Part shown: positions 1 to 4,503 of the stretch, piece by piece
Layout: every line of letters starts with the position of its first letter
Numbering within the stretch: position 1 is the stretch's first letter
Made by a program: the position numbers and the translations under genes
From: an uncultured Burkholderiales bacterium
GTDB taxonomy: Bacteria; Pseudomonadota; Gammaproteobacteria; Burkholderiales; Burkholderiaceae_D
NCBI GenBank assembly: GCA_937872165.1
Contig: CALMOR010000233.1
Location: 1-5,185, forward strand
Length of the DNA: 5,185 nt
Reading direction: 5' to 3'
The notes under the pieces: generated by a model
The model's database searches: none
Seen by the model: the letters and a program-made list of their open reading frames with translations, nothing else
What the model was told of the DNA's origin: nothing

Positions 1-1
1 C

Positions 2-295
2 GACCGCGAGTGCGTCCGCGCTATGCTGGACGATCTGCTCGCGCGCCTCTATGGCCATCACTATCAGGTCTACAACCGCGCGATGGCCTAGGCCTATCTC
101 GGTGACCTCGACGGCTTGTGCGCGACCCTGCGGCGGACCGCCGCGGCGCACGAGCTGCTGTTCGTCAGCGTGCCGGCCGGCCCGAGCTTCGCCCCCTATC
201 GCGATCATCCCGCGTTCGTCGCGCTGACGGACGAGTACGGTCTGCCGCGGCTGCCGCCGTCGCCGTTCGCGTCGACCTTTCGTGCGGCCGCCTGA
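2..295 (+). pseudogene. 3' end of a TPR-like protein gene with an in-frame TAG
   Basis: One reading frame runs from the window edge to the TGA at 293-295 and is broken only by a TAG at 89-91. Before the stop it reads DRECVRAMLDDLLARLYGHH and on to YNRAMA; after it, AYLGDLDGLCATLRR and later SVPAGPSFAPYRDHPAFVAL, ending FRAAA. The two halves join sensibly: the sequence around the stop resembles a TPR helix (A-x-AYLGD-D), and the 'P-F-x-PYRDHP-F-AL-x-x-GLP' tail is typical of the C-terminus of TPR-containing regulators and adenylate-cyclase-like proteins. A Tyr codon (TAC/TAT) changed to TAG would explain the break. No ATG or GTG follows in frame; a TTG at 116 exists but has no ribosome site. 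The function of the full protein cannot be seen. Alternatives are a sequencing error, or a real C-terminus at 91 with decaying sequence behind it. Confidence 0.55.
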
Positions 296-310
296 AGCGG
301 CGGCGACGCG

Positions 311-868
311 ATGCTCGACCTCAGGGACCTGACGCGCCGCTTCCCGGCGGCCGGCGTGCTCGAAGCGATCCATCTGCGGCCGGAGCGCGGCGTGCCGGCG
401 CGACCGGTCGACGAGGTCGAAGCCGTCGCGGGACGGGGCCTGATCGGCGATCGCGGCGCGGAGCGACACCGCGCCGTCGGCGCCGACGACCGGAGGCAGG
501 TGACGTTGCTGCAGGCCGAGCACCTGCCGCTGATCGCGGCATGGACCGGCCGGCATTCGCTCGACGCCGCGGTCCTGCGGCGCAACCTGGTCGTGTCGGG
601 GATCAACCTGCTCGCCGCGCGGTCGCCGTTCGGCGACCAGGTCTTCCGGGTCCGCATCGGACCGTCGGTCGTCGTCGTCGTCAGCGGAGACTGCGCGCCG
701 TGCTCGAAGATGGAGGACGCGCTCGGCCCCGGCGGCTACAACGCGTTGCGCGGCCACGGCGGCGTGACGGCCCGCGTCGTGAAGGGCGGCGTGCTGCGCG
801 TCGGCGACGCGGTCCGGGTCGACGTCGAACGGCTCGACGATCAGGCCCTGGCTGCCACCACGCGATGA
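311..868 (+). CDS. MOSC domain-containing protein
   Basis: This encodes 185 aa with a MOSC fold, the domain found at the C-terminus of molybdenum cofactor sulfurase and in stand-alone proteins such as YiiM. Family members handle sulfur or molybdenum-cofactor ligands, often through a conserved Cys. Visible signatures are the G-GLIGDRGA segment (residues 43-50), QVTLLQAEHL (63-72), LRRNLVVSGINLL (89-101), GDCAPCSKMEDAL (126-138, Cys128 and Cys131) and GGYNALRGHGGVTARV (141-156). The length fits a single-domain MOSC protein. ATG 311 is the first start after the upstream stop at 293-295, in the same frame. It has no clear Shine-Dalgarno sequence, so translation may depend on coupling to the broken upstream gene. 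The last 28 bases overlap the 3' end of the opposing binding-protein gene. The substrate is unknown. Confidence 0.85.
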   Translation: MLDLRDLTRRFPAAGVLEAIHLRPERGVPARPVDEVEAVAGRGLIGDRGAERHRAVGADDRRQVTLLQAEHLPLIAAWTGRHSLDAAVLRRNLVVSGINLLAARSPFGDQVFRVRIGPSVVVVVSGDCAPCSKMEDALGPGGYNALRGHGGVTARVVKGGVLRVGDAVRVDVERLDDQALAATTR

Positions 869-1797
869 AGCAGGTCTCGTGAAGGCGCGCTGGCCAGCGT
901 GTTGGCCAGCGTGCCGAACGCCGCCTGCGGCAACGCCGCGGCGAGTTCCCGCGCGGCACCGTCCATCGCTTCGACGAAGGCCGCCGCCCGCGCGTCGTCG
1001 AGATCGTCGCGCGCGAGGATCCAGTTGACCGAGCCGACGGTGGGCAACGGCTCGTCGATTCCCGGGTAGGCACCCTTCGGGACCTGCATCGCCTTCAACA
1101 ACGGGAAGGCCGCGACGATGCGCGGGATCTGTTCGGGCGAAGGACCGATGAAGCGGGCGCCCCCCGGCGATCGCGCGAGTTCGGTGAAGCCCGGCCATCC
1201 TTCGCCGGCGCCCCACAGGCCCGCCGCACGGCCCGAGCGCACGAGGCGCGGCGACTCGGCGGCCTGCTCGACGTAGAGGGCTTCGAAGTCGCGATCGATG
1301 TCGAGGCCGATGCCGGCATGGACCTGACGCGCCAGCGTCACGAGCCCGCTCGTCCGCACGCCGAAGACGACCGCCGAGCCGCGCAGGTCCTCGAGCCGCG
1401 ACGCCGGCGAAGCGGCCGGCACCGCGAGCATGCCGGGGCTCGGGTACATCGCGAAGAGGATGCGGAGGCCGCTCGCCGGTCCTTCCTCGAACAGCTCGCT
1501 CGCCGAGGTGCCCTGGATCAGGGCGGCGTCGATCGTGCCGTCCTTCAGCAGCCCGATGTTCTCCGCGGTGCCGCGCGAAGGCCGCGCACGCACCAGCGTC
1601 CGGCCCGCGCGGCGATTGACGATGCGCTCGACCGTCTCGCCGTAGAGCGCGAAGCCGCCGCCGGGCGTCGACGTCCCGACGATCAGCGGACGCTCCAAGG
1701 TCGACGCGGCCCGCGGCGACCGGAGCTGCAGCAGCGGCAGCAGCAGACCGGCGCTGCCGGCGAGGAAGCGTCGCCGACGCGCCCGTGGTTCGCTCAT
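841..1797 (-). CDS. TAXI-family (TRAP-type) periplasmic solute-binding protein
   Basis: This encodes a 318-aa exported binding protein of the TAXI/NMT1-like family, the periplasmic receptors of TRAP-T transporters. The N-terminus has a positively charged stretch and hydrophobic core (residues 4-25). RRRRFLAG resembles a twin-arginine (Tat) motif, with likely cleavage near residues 30-33; there is no lipobox Cys. The mature part begins LIVGTSTPGGGFALYGE (38-54), then GTAENIGLLKDGTIDAALIQ (76-95), LRILFAMYPSPGML (111-124), DLRGSAVVFG (137-146), AAGLWGAGEGWPGF (191-204) and GAYPGIDEPLPTVGSV (242-257), all in the family order. The length is normal. The start was chosen because ATG 1797-1795 overlaps the cupin stop (ATGA, 1794-1797), implying translational coupling; an open frame continues upstream to 2124 but only as a shadow of the cupin gene. 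No TRAP permease gene is in the window, so the receptor appears orphan. The ligand is unknown, probably a small organic acid. Confidence 0.88.
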   Translation of the reverse strand: MSEPRARRRRFLAGSAGLLLPLLQLRSPRAASTLERPLIVGTSTPGGGFALYGETVERIVNRRAGRTLVRARPSRGTAENIGLLKDGTIDAALIQGTSASELFEEGPASGLRILFAMYPSPGMLAVPAASPASRLEDLRGSAVVFGVRTSGLVTLARQVHAGIGLDIDRDFEALYVEQAAESPRLVRSGRAAGLWGAGEGWPGFTELARSPGGARFIGPSPEQIPRIVAAFPLLKAMQVPKGAYPGIDEPLPTVGSVNWILARDDLDDARAAAFVEAMDGAARELAAALPQAAFGTLANTLASAPSRDLLHRVVAARA

Positions 1798-2210
1798 CGA
1801 GCGTCCGCGCCGTCGGCCGCGCGGAAGCCTTCGGTATGGAAGAACACGTTGGGCCTGCGATAGATCGCGAGCAGCACGCAGCCTTCGTCCGACTTCGTCT
1901 CGTGCAGCGAGCCGGGCTTCCGCCAGACGAACTGCCCGGCCCGGCAGATGCCGTCGTGGTCGTGGAACGAGCCTTCGATCACGTAGCTCTGTTCGATCTC
2001 GGGATGCCGGTGGAACGGCAGCGTCGCGCCCGGTTCCCACTTCAGCAGCACCGTCATCTCGCCCTTGGCCTCGTCGCGATACAGCACCTTCATCGCGATC
2101 TTCTCGAACTGGCTCGGTCGCCACTCCATCGCGGCCGGGTCGATGTAGGTGGAGCCCCCGGGCGTCGGAGACAGTCGGCCGGTGAGGCGGTTCTCGGGGG
2201 TCGCGGACAT
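1794..2210 (-). CDS. ChrR-like cupin domain protein
   Basis: This encodes a 138-aa single-domain cupin. Cupin motif 1 fits the textbook pattern G(X)5HXH(X)3E(X)6G exactly at residues 61-80 (Gly61, His67, His69, Glu73, Gly80). Motif 2 is AGQFVWRKPGSLHE (91-104), with His103 as the fourth metal ligand. The protein should therefore bind a divalent metal. The N-terminal YID--AMEW-PS-FE--AMKVLY part and the C-terminal RRPNVFF are typical of the ChrR-like/dihydroxyacetophenone-dioxygenase-like cupins. Some of these are dioxygenases, others small-molecule sensors; the reaction cannot be told from sequence. The gene is 37 bases downstream of the HTH gene and translationally coupled by ATGA to the TAXI receptor gene, so the cupin may process or sense the ligand of that receptor. 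ATG 2210 has a GAAGGG ribosome site seven bases upstream. Confidence 0.88.
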   Translation of the reverse strand: MSATPENRLTGRLSPTPGGSTYIDPAAMEWRPSQFEKIAMKVLYRDEAKGEMTVLLKWEPGATLPFHRHPEIEQSYVIEGSFHDHDGICRAGQFVWRKPGSLHETKSDEGCVLLAIYRRPNVFFHTEGFRAADGADAR

Positions 2211-2217
2211 CGTCGGG

Positions 2218-2223
2218 CCCTTC
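2218..2223 (-). promoter_or_regulatory. Ribosome binding site of the cupin gene
   Basis: The minus strand reads GAAGGG seven bases before ATG 2210. It supports that start and shows that the cupin can be translated independently of the upstream HTH gene. Confidence 0.6.
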
Positions 2224-2232
2224 GCGTCGATG

Positions 2233-2247
2233 GATCGGGTCCCGATC
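2233..2247. repeat. Perfect 15-bp palindrome between regulator and cupin
   Basis: GATCGGG and CCCGATC flank a single base at 2240, directly after the TAA stop of the HTH gene and 22 bases before the cupin start. As RNA it gives a 6-bp stem with a 3-base loop. No T-run follows on the minus strand, so it is not an ordinary intrinsic terminator. It could be an operator, an mRNA processing or stability hairpin, or a partial block between the HTH gene and the cupin-TAXI pair. Confidence 0.5.
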
Positions 2248-2616
2248 TTAAGGCCCCTCGGCCGCGGCCTTGATCGCGGCCTTCAGCCGCTTGCGGCCCT
2301 CGGCGTTCGTGCCGCGCCACGTCGTCAGCGCCAGCGCGAGGAAGCGCTGCTCGCCCGCGGTCAGTCCGTCGCTCGCGCGTTCCTCGTCGAGCCATTCGCG
2401 GGGCTGTCGGCACGCCGACTCGATCTGCCGCGCCAGCTTGTCGCCGATCGGCCGGCTGCTCTTGATCTGGCTCCACATGCTCGGGCTGACCTGCAGCCGC
2501 TGCGCGAAGGCCTGCTCGAGTCCCTTCGGCGCGGTACCGGCGCGCATCCGCTCCTCGGCATATCGCTGGAAGAGCGTCAGGACGTTGGTTCGACGGACGA
2601 CGGTGAGATTCGGCAC
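2248..2616 (-). CDS. Small Cro/CI-like HTH DNA-binding protein
   Basis: This encodes 122 aa starting VPNLTVVRRTNVLTLFQRYA, with a compact helical DNA-binding domain at about residues 32-78. The residues GLEQAFAQRLQVSPSMWSQI (32-51) form the helix-turn-helix: FAQRLQV is the positioning helix and SPSMWSQIK the recognition helix. RPIGDKLARQIESACRQPREWLDEE (55-79) completes a lambda-repressor-like fold. The rest (86-118) is a charged helix, probably for dimerisation. Start GTG 2616 was chosen because the conserved-looking N-terminus begins there, with GAGGGA just upstream; the open frame continues to 2886 but the extension is low-complexity and crosses the operator region. It is the first gene of the minus-strand cluster. 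Its upstream region holds two identical-armed palindromes, so it probably represses itself and the rightward transcript. The effector is unknown. Confidence 0.75.
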   Translation of the reverse strand: MPNLTVVRRTNVLTLFQRYAEERMRAGTAPKGLEQAFAQRLQVSPSMWSQIKSSRPIGDKLARQIESACRQPREWLDEERASDGLTAGEQRFLALALTTWRGTNAEGRKRLKAAIKAAAEGP

Positions 2617-2647
2617 GGTCCCTCGTGGCTGCGGGTGGGCAGGCCGG

Positions 2648-2678
2648 ATTGTCGCATCGCCGGAATCGCCCGGGTGAA
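2648..2678 (-). promoter_or_regulatory. Possible promoter of the HTH gene
   Basis: On the minus strand GACAAT (2653-2648) resembles a -10 box at four of six positions, and TTCACC (2678-2673) resembles a -35 box at four of six. The spacer is long (19). Operator copy 1 (2674-2690) covers the -35 side, as expected for autorepression. The call is weak and rests on position more than on match quality. Confidence 0.3.
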
Positions 2679-2690
2679 GACTCTTTACGC
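2674..2690. promoter_or_regulatory. Operator-like palindrome, copy 1
   Basis: GTGAAGA and TCTTTAC flank one central base (C2681), followed by GC. The half-sites match each other at six of seven positions after reverse complementing. The same 17 bases recur at 2763-2779 with only the central base changed. The copy lies 58 bases upstream of the HTH start. Confidence 0.65.
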
Positions 2691-2751
2691 GGCGAGCGGC
2701 CGCGTCCGTTGCGACTTCGACACGAACGGTGAAAAGGCGCGAAGCATTTCC

Positions 2752-2780
2752 TTGACGAGAATGTGAAGAGTCTTTACGCT
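2752..2780 (+). promoter_or_regulatory. Sigma-70-like promoter reading rightwards
   Basis: TTGACG (2752-2757, five of six to the -35 consensus), a 17-bp spacer, then TACGCT (2775-2780, three of six to the -10). Operator copy 2 fills the spacer and overlaps the -10, a standard repressor arrangement. The start point would be near 2787, and the first product would be the structured RNA ending at 3059. Confidence 0.45.
2763..2779. promoter_or_regulatory. Operator-like palindrome, copy 2
   Basis: GTGAAGA, central G2770, TCTTTAC, then GC. The arms are identical to copy 1 at 2674-2690, with axes 89 bp apart. It lies between and over the -35/-10 elements of the rightward promoter, so a bound dimer would block RNA polymerase. 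The adjacent HTH protein is the obvious candidate ligand. Confidence 0.65.
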
Positions 2781-2979
2781 TCGTTCCCTGGGCGCGAATG
2801 CCGCATGCGCCAGATCCGATTCCCTCGCGACCTGCAGACCACGCCATCGCCCTTTCATCGTGAAACGTCTTCGTCATCTCACGCATTGCTCTCTACCCGT
2901 CCAGGGATGGACGGCGCATGCGTTCGCGACGATCACCGTCTCGCGACCGGCGATGCGTGCGGAGGTCGCGAATGCGGTC

Positions 2980-3035
2980 GATCCGGGAGAAGGCGCCACC
3001 TGACGCCTTCGCACTCGATGTTCGAGGCCCGGATC
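2980..3035 (+). other. Three-way junction competing with the terminator (antiterminator candidate)
   Basis: GATCCGGG (2980-2987) pairs perfectly with CCCGGATC (3028-3035). It encloses two hairpins, 2989-3010 and 3014-3026, with linkers of only 1, 3 and 1 bases, so a compact three-way junction is possible. Bases 3028-3034 are also the 5' arm of the terminator hairpin, so the two folds exclude each other. This is the layout of a riboswitch or attenuator antiterminator, but no ligand-binding consensus was recognised. Confidence 0.4.
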
Positions 3036-3059
3036 TCCGCAGAGGAATCCGGGCTTTTT
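3027..3059 (+). terminator. Rho-independent terminator
   Basis: GCCCGGAT (3027-3034) pairs with ATCCGGGC (3047-3054), with an inner CTC/GAG pairing possible. Five T follow directly (3055-3059), then GC and four more T. It points rightwards and ends the transcript from the 2752-2780 promoter. No + strand protein gene lies directly upstream that would explain it. Confidence 0.85.
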
Positions 3060-3109
3060 GCTTTTGGCGGTCCGCGTCGCGGGCGGGCGGGACCCGTCTC
3101 ATCGCGGGT

Positions 3110-3121
3110 GTGTTCGAACAC
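3110..3121. repeat. 12-bp perfect palindrome (possible activator site)
   Basis: GTGTTCGAACAC is its own reverse complement. A related copy with two changes, GCGTTCGAGCAC, is at 3214-3225. The first lies about 110 bases upstream of the likely start point of the small membrane protein gene, a usual distance for an enhancer of a sigma-54 promoter. The binding protein is unknown. Confidence 0.45.
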
Positions 3122-3193
3122 CACGGTCGTCGAGCCGTCAGCGAGGGACGACCGGGAATGTGCGTGCCTTCACCGGACCGTGCAGCGAGGACG

Positions 3194-3210
3194 CTGGGCA
3201 ATTCGTTGCA
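3194..3210 (+). promoter_or_regulatory. Possible sigma-54 promoter
   Basis: CTGG at 3194-3197 and TTGCA at 3206-3210 match the -24 and -12 elements, with exactly ten bases between GG (3196-3197) and GC (3208-3209). The inner CACG of the consensus is absent. The start would be near 3221, giving a leader of about 44 bases that contains the strong ribosome site at 3252. The call is tentative. Confidence 0.3.
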
Positions 3211-3251
3211 CTCGCGTTCGAGCACAACCTCGATGGGATGGACCACGAAGG

Positions 3252-3260
3252 AAGGAGGTG
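3252..3260 (+). promoter_or_regulatory. Near-perfect Shine-Dalgarno sequence
   Basis: AAGGAGGTG is fully complementary to the 3' end of 16S rRNA and ends four bases before ATG 3265. It is the strongest ribosome site in the window and decides the start used for the membrane protein gene. Confidence 0.8.
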
Positions 3261-3264
3261 CGTG

Positions 3265-3705
3265 ATGAGCGACGACGAATACAACACCACGGGCCTGCAT
3301 TGCGCGGCTTCGACGACGGCGGCGCGCGGCTCCTCGGCGCCGCGTCTGCGTCTCGTCGCGGCGCGCGGCACGACGATGCAAACCGTACCGATGGAAGAGA
3401 GGCGACACGACGTTCGCCGCAACATGGAAGGAATGAAGATGAACATCGTCGAAAGACTCGCAACGGTCGTCGCCCGCTTCGTCGTGGGCTTCGGCATCGG
3501 CCTCGCGCTGGTCTGCGCGGTCGTCATCGTGACGACCCGGCCGGCCCTCGAACCGGCCACGGTCGCACGGCCGGTCGAAGTCATCCGCCTCGATCCGGTG
3601 TCGGTGACGATCTCGGCGGAGCGCTTCCAGGCGATCCGCGCGCAGATGATCGTCGACTCGCTGCTGGTGCAGACCCGCGGCGAGGCGCCGCTCGCCGACG
3701 GATGA
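3265..3705 (+). CDS. Small single-pass membrane protein of unknown function
   Basis: From ATG 3265 the frame gives 146 aa. Residues 1-58 are polar and Ser/Thr/Arg-rich (MSDDEYNTTGLHCAASTTAA and onward). Residues 66-90 are a clear membrane helix (ATVVARFVVGFGIGLALVCAVVIVT). The rest (91-146) is a soluble tail containing PVEVIRLDPVSVTISAERF. Two starts compete: 3265 has the near-perfect ribosome site at 3252-3260, while ATG 3439 (MNIVERL, 88 aa) has GGAAGGA six bases upstream, and strong codon bias appears only from about there. I keep 3265 for its ribosome site but the short form may be the conserved one, or both may be made. The tail would be periplasmic if the helix is an N-in signal anchor. 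No family is recognised. The position downstream of the structured RNA and of a possible sigma-54 site suggests tight regulation. Confidence 0.6.
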   Translation: MSDDEYNTTGLHCAASTTAARGSSAPRLRLVAARGTTMQTVPMEERRHDVRRNMEGMKMNIVERLATVVARFVVGFGIGLALVCAVVIVTTRPALEPATVARPVEVIRLDPVSVTISAERFQAIRAQMIVDSLLVQTRGEAPLADG

Positions 3706-3823
3706 GCGGCGTTCCACGCGTCCCGCGTCACCTTCGGAGGGCGTCGATCGCGAGGCCGGCGCCCTTCGTCTTCGTGGACCGTCCCGTTCTCGCGTCACGG
3801 TCGCGGGCGCCCCGCCGGGCTCG

Positions 3824-3853
3824 TTGATACCGGGCGCGCCGTTCCCGGATCAT
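3824..3853 (+). promoter_or_regulatory. Possible promoter of the DoxX-like gene
   Basis: TTGATA (3824-3829, five of six to the -35), an 18-bp spacer and GATCAT (3848-3853, four of six to the -10). It lies 48 bases before the start at 3902. The rest of the 3706-3901 gap shows no gene and no good terminator. Confidence 0.3.
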
Positions 3854-3901
3854 CGGCAGTCCGCTCGACCGAGCGTCCTGTCGCGCTCCCGTCCTCTTCC
3901 C

Positions 3902-4391
3902 ATGCGCAGCGCGCCCGTCGACCGCAAGGCGGCGACCGTCGCGGCCGCGACCGCTCTCGCGGCGCTCGGCCTGTCGTCGCTCGTCTGTCGCGATCTGCTC
4001 CTGCAATGGCAGCCCGCCCCGAAGGATGCGACCTGGCGCCTGCCGGTCGCGCTGCTGTCGGGGACCATCCTGCTCGCTTCCGGGCTCTCGTTGCCGTGGC
4101 TGCGGACGCGGCGTCCCGCCGCATTGATCGCTTCGACCCTGGATCGCGACGTGGGTCGTGGCGCTGCATCTGCCGATCGTCGTCGCTTCACGCTTCCAGG
4201 TCGCGGCGCTGCTCGGAGCGGCCGAATCCGCGGCGATGGCGGCCGGCCTCGCGATGCTGGCGCTACCGCCGGAGACGCGGCGCCATCGACGGGTGCTGGT
4301 CGCCGCGTCGGAGCCTGCGCCGTGGGTCTTCGGCGTCTCGCACTTCGCGTCGACCCGGTCCGCGGCGGCGAGCGAATCCTCGAGGCCGTAG
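3902..4391 (+). pseudogene. DoxX-like membrane protein gene, frameshifted and truncated
   Basis: ATG 3902 opens a frame with two membrane helices: residues 11-28 (ATVAAATALAALGLSSLV) and about 48-68 (PVALLSGTILLASGLSLPWL). Between them is RDLLLQWQPAPKD, typical of DoxX-like quinone/thiosulfate-oxidoreductase-related integral membrane proteins. The frame stops making sense at about 4138, while another frame continues the protein from 4140 (WIATWVVALHLPIVVASRFQ, then AALLGAAESAAMAAGLAMLAL). That gives helices three and four. One extra base in the CCC at 4137-4139 would account for the shift. Near 4310-4330 the frame may change again before VFGVSHFAS. In related proteins such a segment usually leads into a second helical half, which is absent here: the TAG at 4389-4391 ends the frame. 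It is either a decaying gene or sequence with assembly errors. There is no good ribosome site at 3902. Confidence 0.6.
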
Positions 4392-4409
4392 GCCGGCTTC
4401 CGTCGCGGC

Positions 4410-4436
4410 TAAAGCGGACGCCGCCGCGGCCGACAA
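4410..4436 (+). promoter_or_regulatory. Sigma-28 (FliA)-type promoter
   Basis: TAAAGCGG (4410-4417), an 11-base spacer, then GCCGACAA (4429-4436). The enteric FliA consensus is TAAAGTTT, N11, GCCGATAA, so the -10 element matches seven of eight and the -35 five of eight, at exact spacing. It lies 67 bases before the sensor gene at 4504 and suggests co-regulation with flagellar class 3 genes. Confidence 0.65.
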
Positions 4437-4503
4437 CGAGGCATTCCGCCGCACGCCGCGGCAGCGCGGTACCCTCGTCGGCTTCCCGCGTCGCCGGATC
4501 GCC

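Larger units (their letters stand above)
2787..3059 (+). ncRNA. Candidate structured RNA (small RNA or attenuator leader)
   Basis: No convincing protein gene lies here, but the stretch is bounded by a promoter and a strong terminator and holds a chain of hairpins on the + strand. These are 2897-2914 (7-bp stem, GGGA loop of the GNRA type), 2941-2971 (8-bp stem, 15-base loop), 2989-3010 (7-bp stem, loop CCACCTGA), 3014-3026 (5-bp stem, loop TGT) and the terminator 3027-3054. CTCGCGACC occurs twice (2824-2832, 2940-2948) and both copies are complementary to GGTCGCGA at 2964-2971, giving alternative folds. The CACCT in the loop at 2997-3001 is complementary to Shine-Dalgarno sequences, as in several known small RNAs. 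I recognise no known RNA family. GC-rich DNA forms chance stems, so the boundaries and the RNA nature are inference. Confidence 0.42.

Noticed and set aside
1798..2124. 109-residue N-terminal extension of the binding protein
   Set aside because: It lies inside the cupin gene in another frame and would bury the export signal. The ATGA-coupled start at 1797 gives a normal signal peptide and family length.
2860..2874. Possible third operator copy (GTGAAAC-G-TCTTCGT)
   Set aside because: Only about 10 of 15 positions match and the right arm is wrong, so it is no better than chance for this sequence.
2860..3003. Small open frame from GTG 2860 (47 codons, beginning VKRLRHLTHC) ending just before the terminator
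   Set aside because: The N-terminus vaguely resembles a signal peptide and the stop lies neatly ahead of the terminator, but there is no ribosome site, the hydrophobic core is poor and the first half has weak codon bias. The structured-RNA reading explains the region better.
2980..3054. Known riboswitch or housekeeping RNA (TPP, cobalamin, glycine, SAM, 6S, SRP, tmRNA)
   Set aside because: Fragments such as ACCTGA and GTTCGAG resemble parts of known motifs, but none of the required consensus elements occur together in order.
2918..3265. 115-codon open frame rich in arginine at its start, with a TGATG junction to the membrane protein gene
   Set aside because: It runs straight through the intrinsic terminator, has no ribosome site and an amino-acid mix typical of an out-of-frame GC-rich reading. 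The arginine run was considered as an attenuator leader peptide, but the frame does not stop before the terminator.
3736..3766. Inverted repeat AGGGCG/CGCCCT after the membrane protein gene as a terminator
   Set aside because: The stem is short, the loop long and no T-run follows.
2763..3827. Long + strand open frame of 354 codons
   Set aside because: The composition is Arg/Gly/His/Asp-rich, it starts inside the operator, crosses the terminator and overlaps the membrane protein gene in another frame. It is a shadow of GC-rich DNA.
3702..3827. 41-codon frame starting with an ATGA overlap at the end of the membrane protein gene
   Set aside because: The overlap geometry is attractive, but the product is an Arg/Pro/Ala-rich string without structure, and short open frames are expected by chance in such GC-rich sequence.
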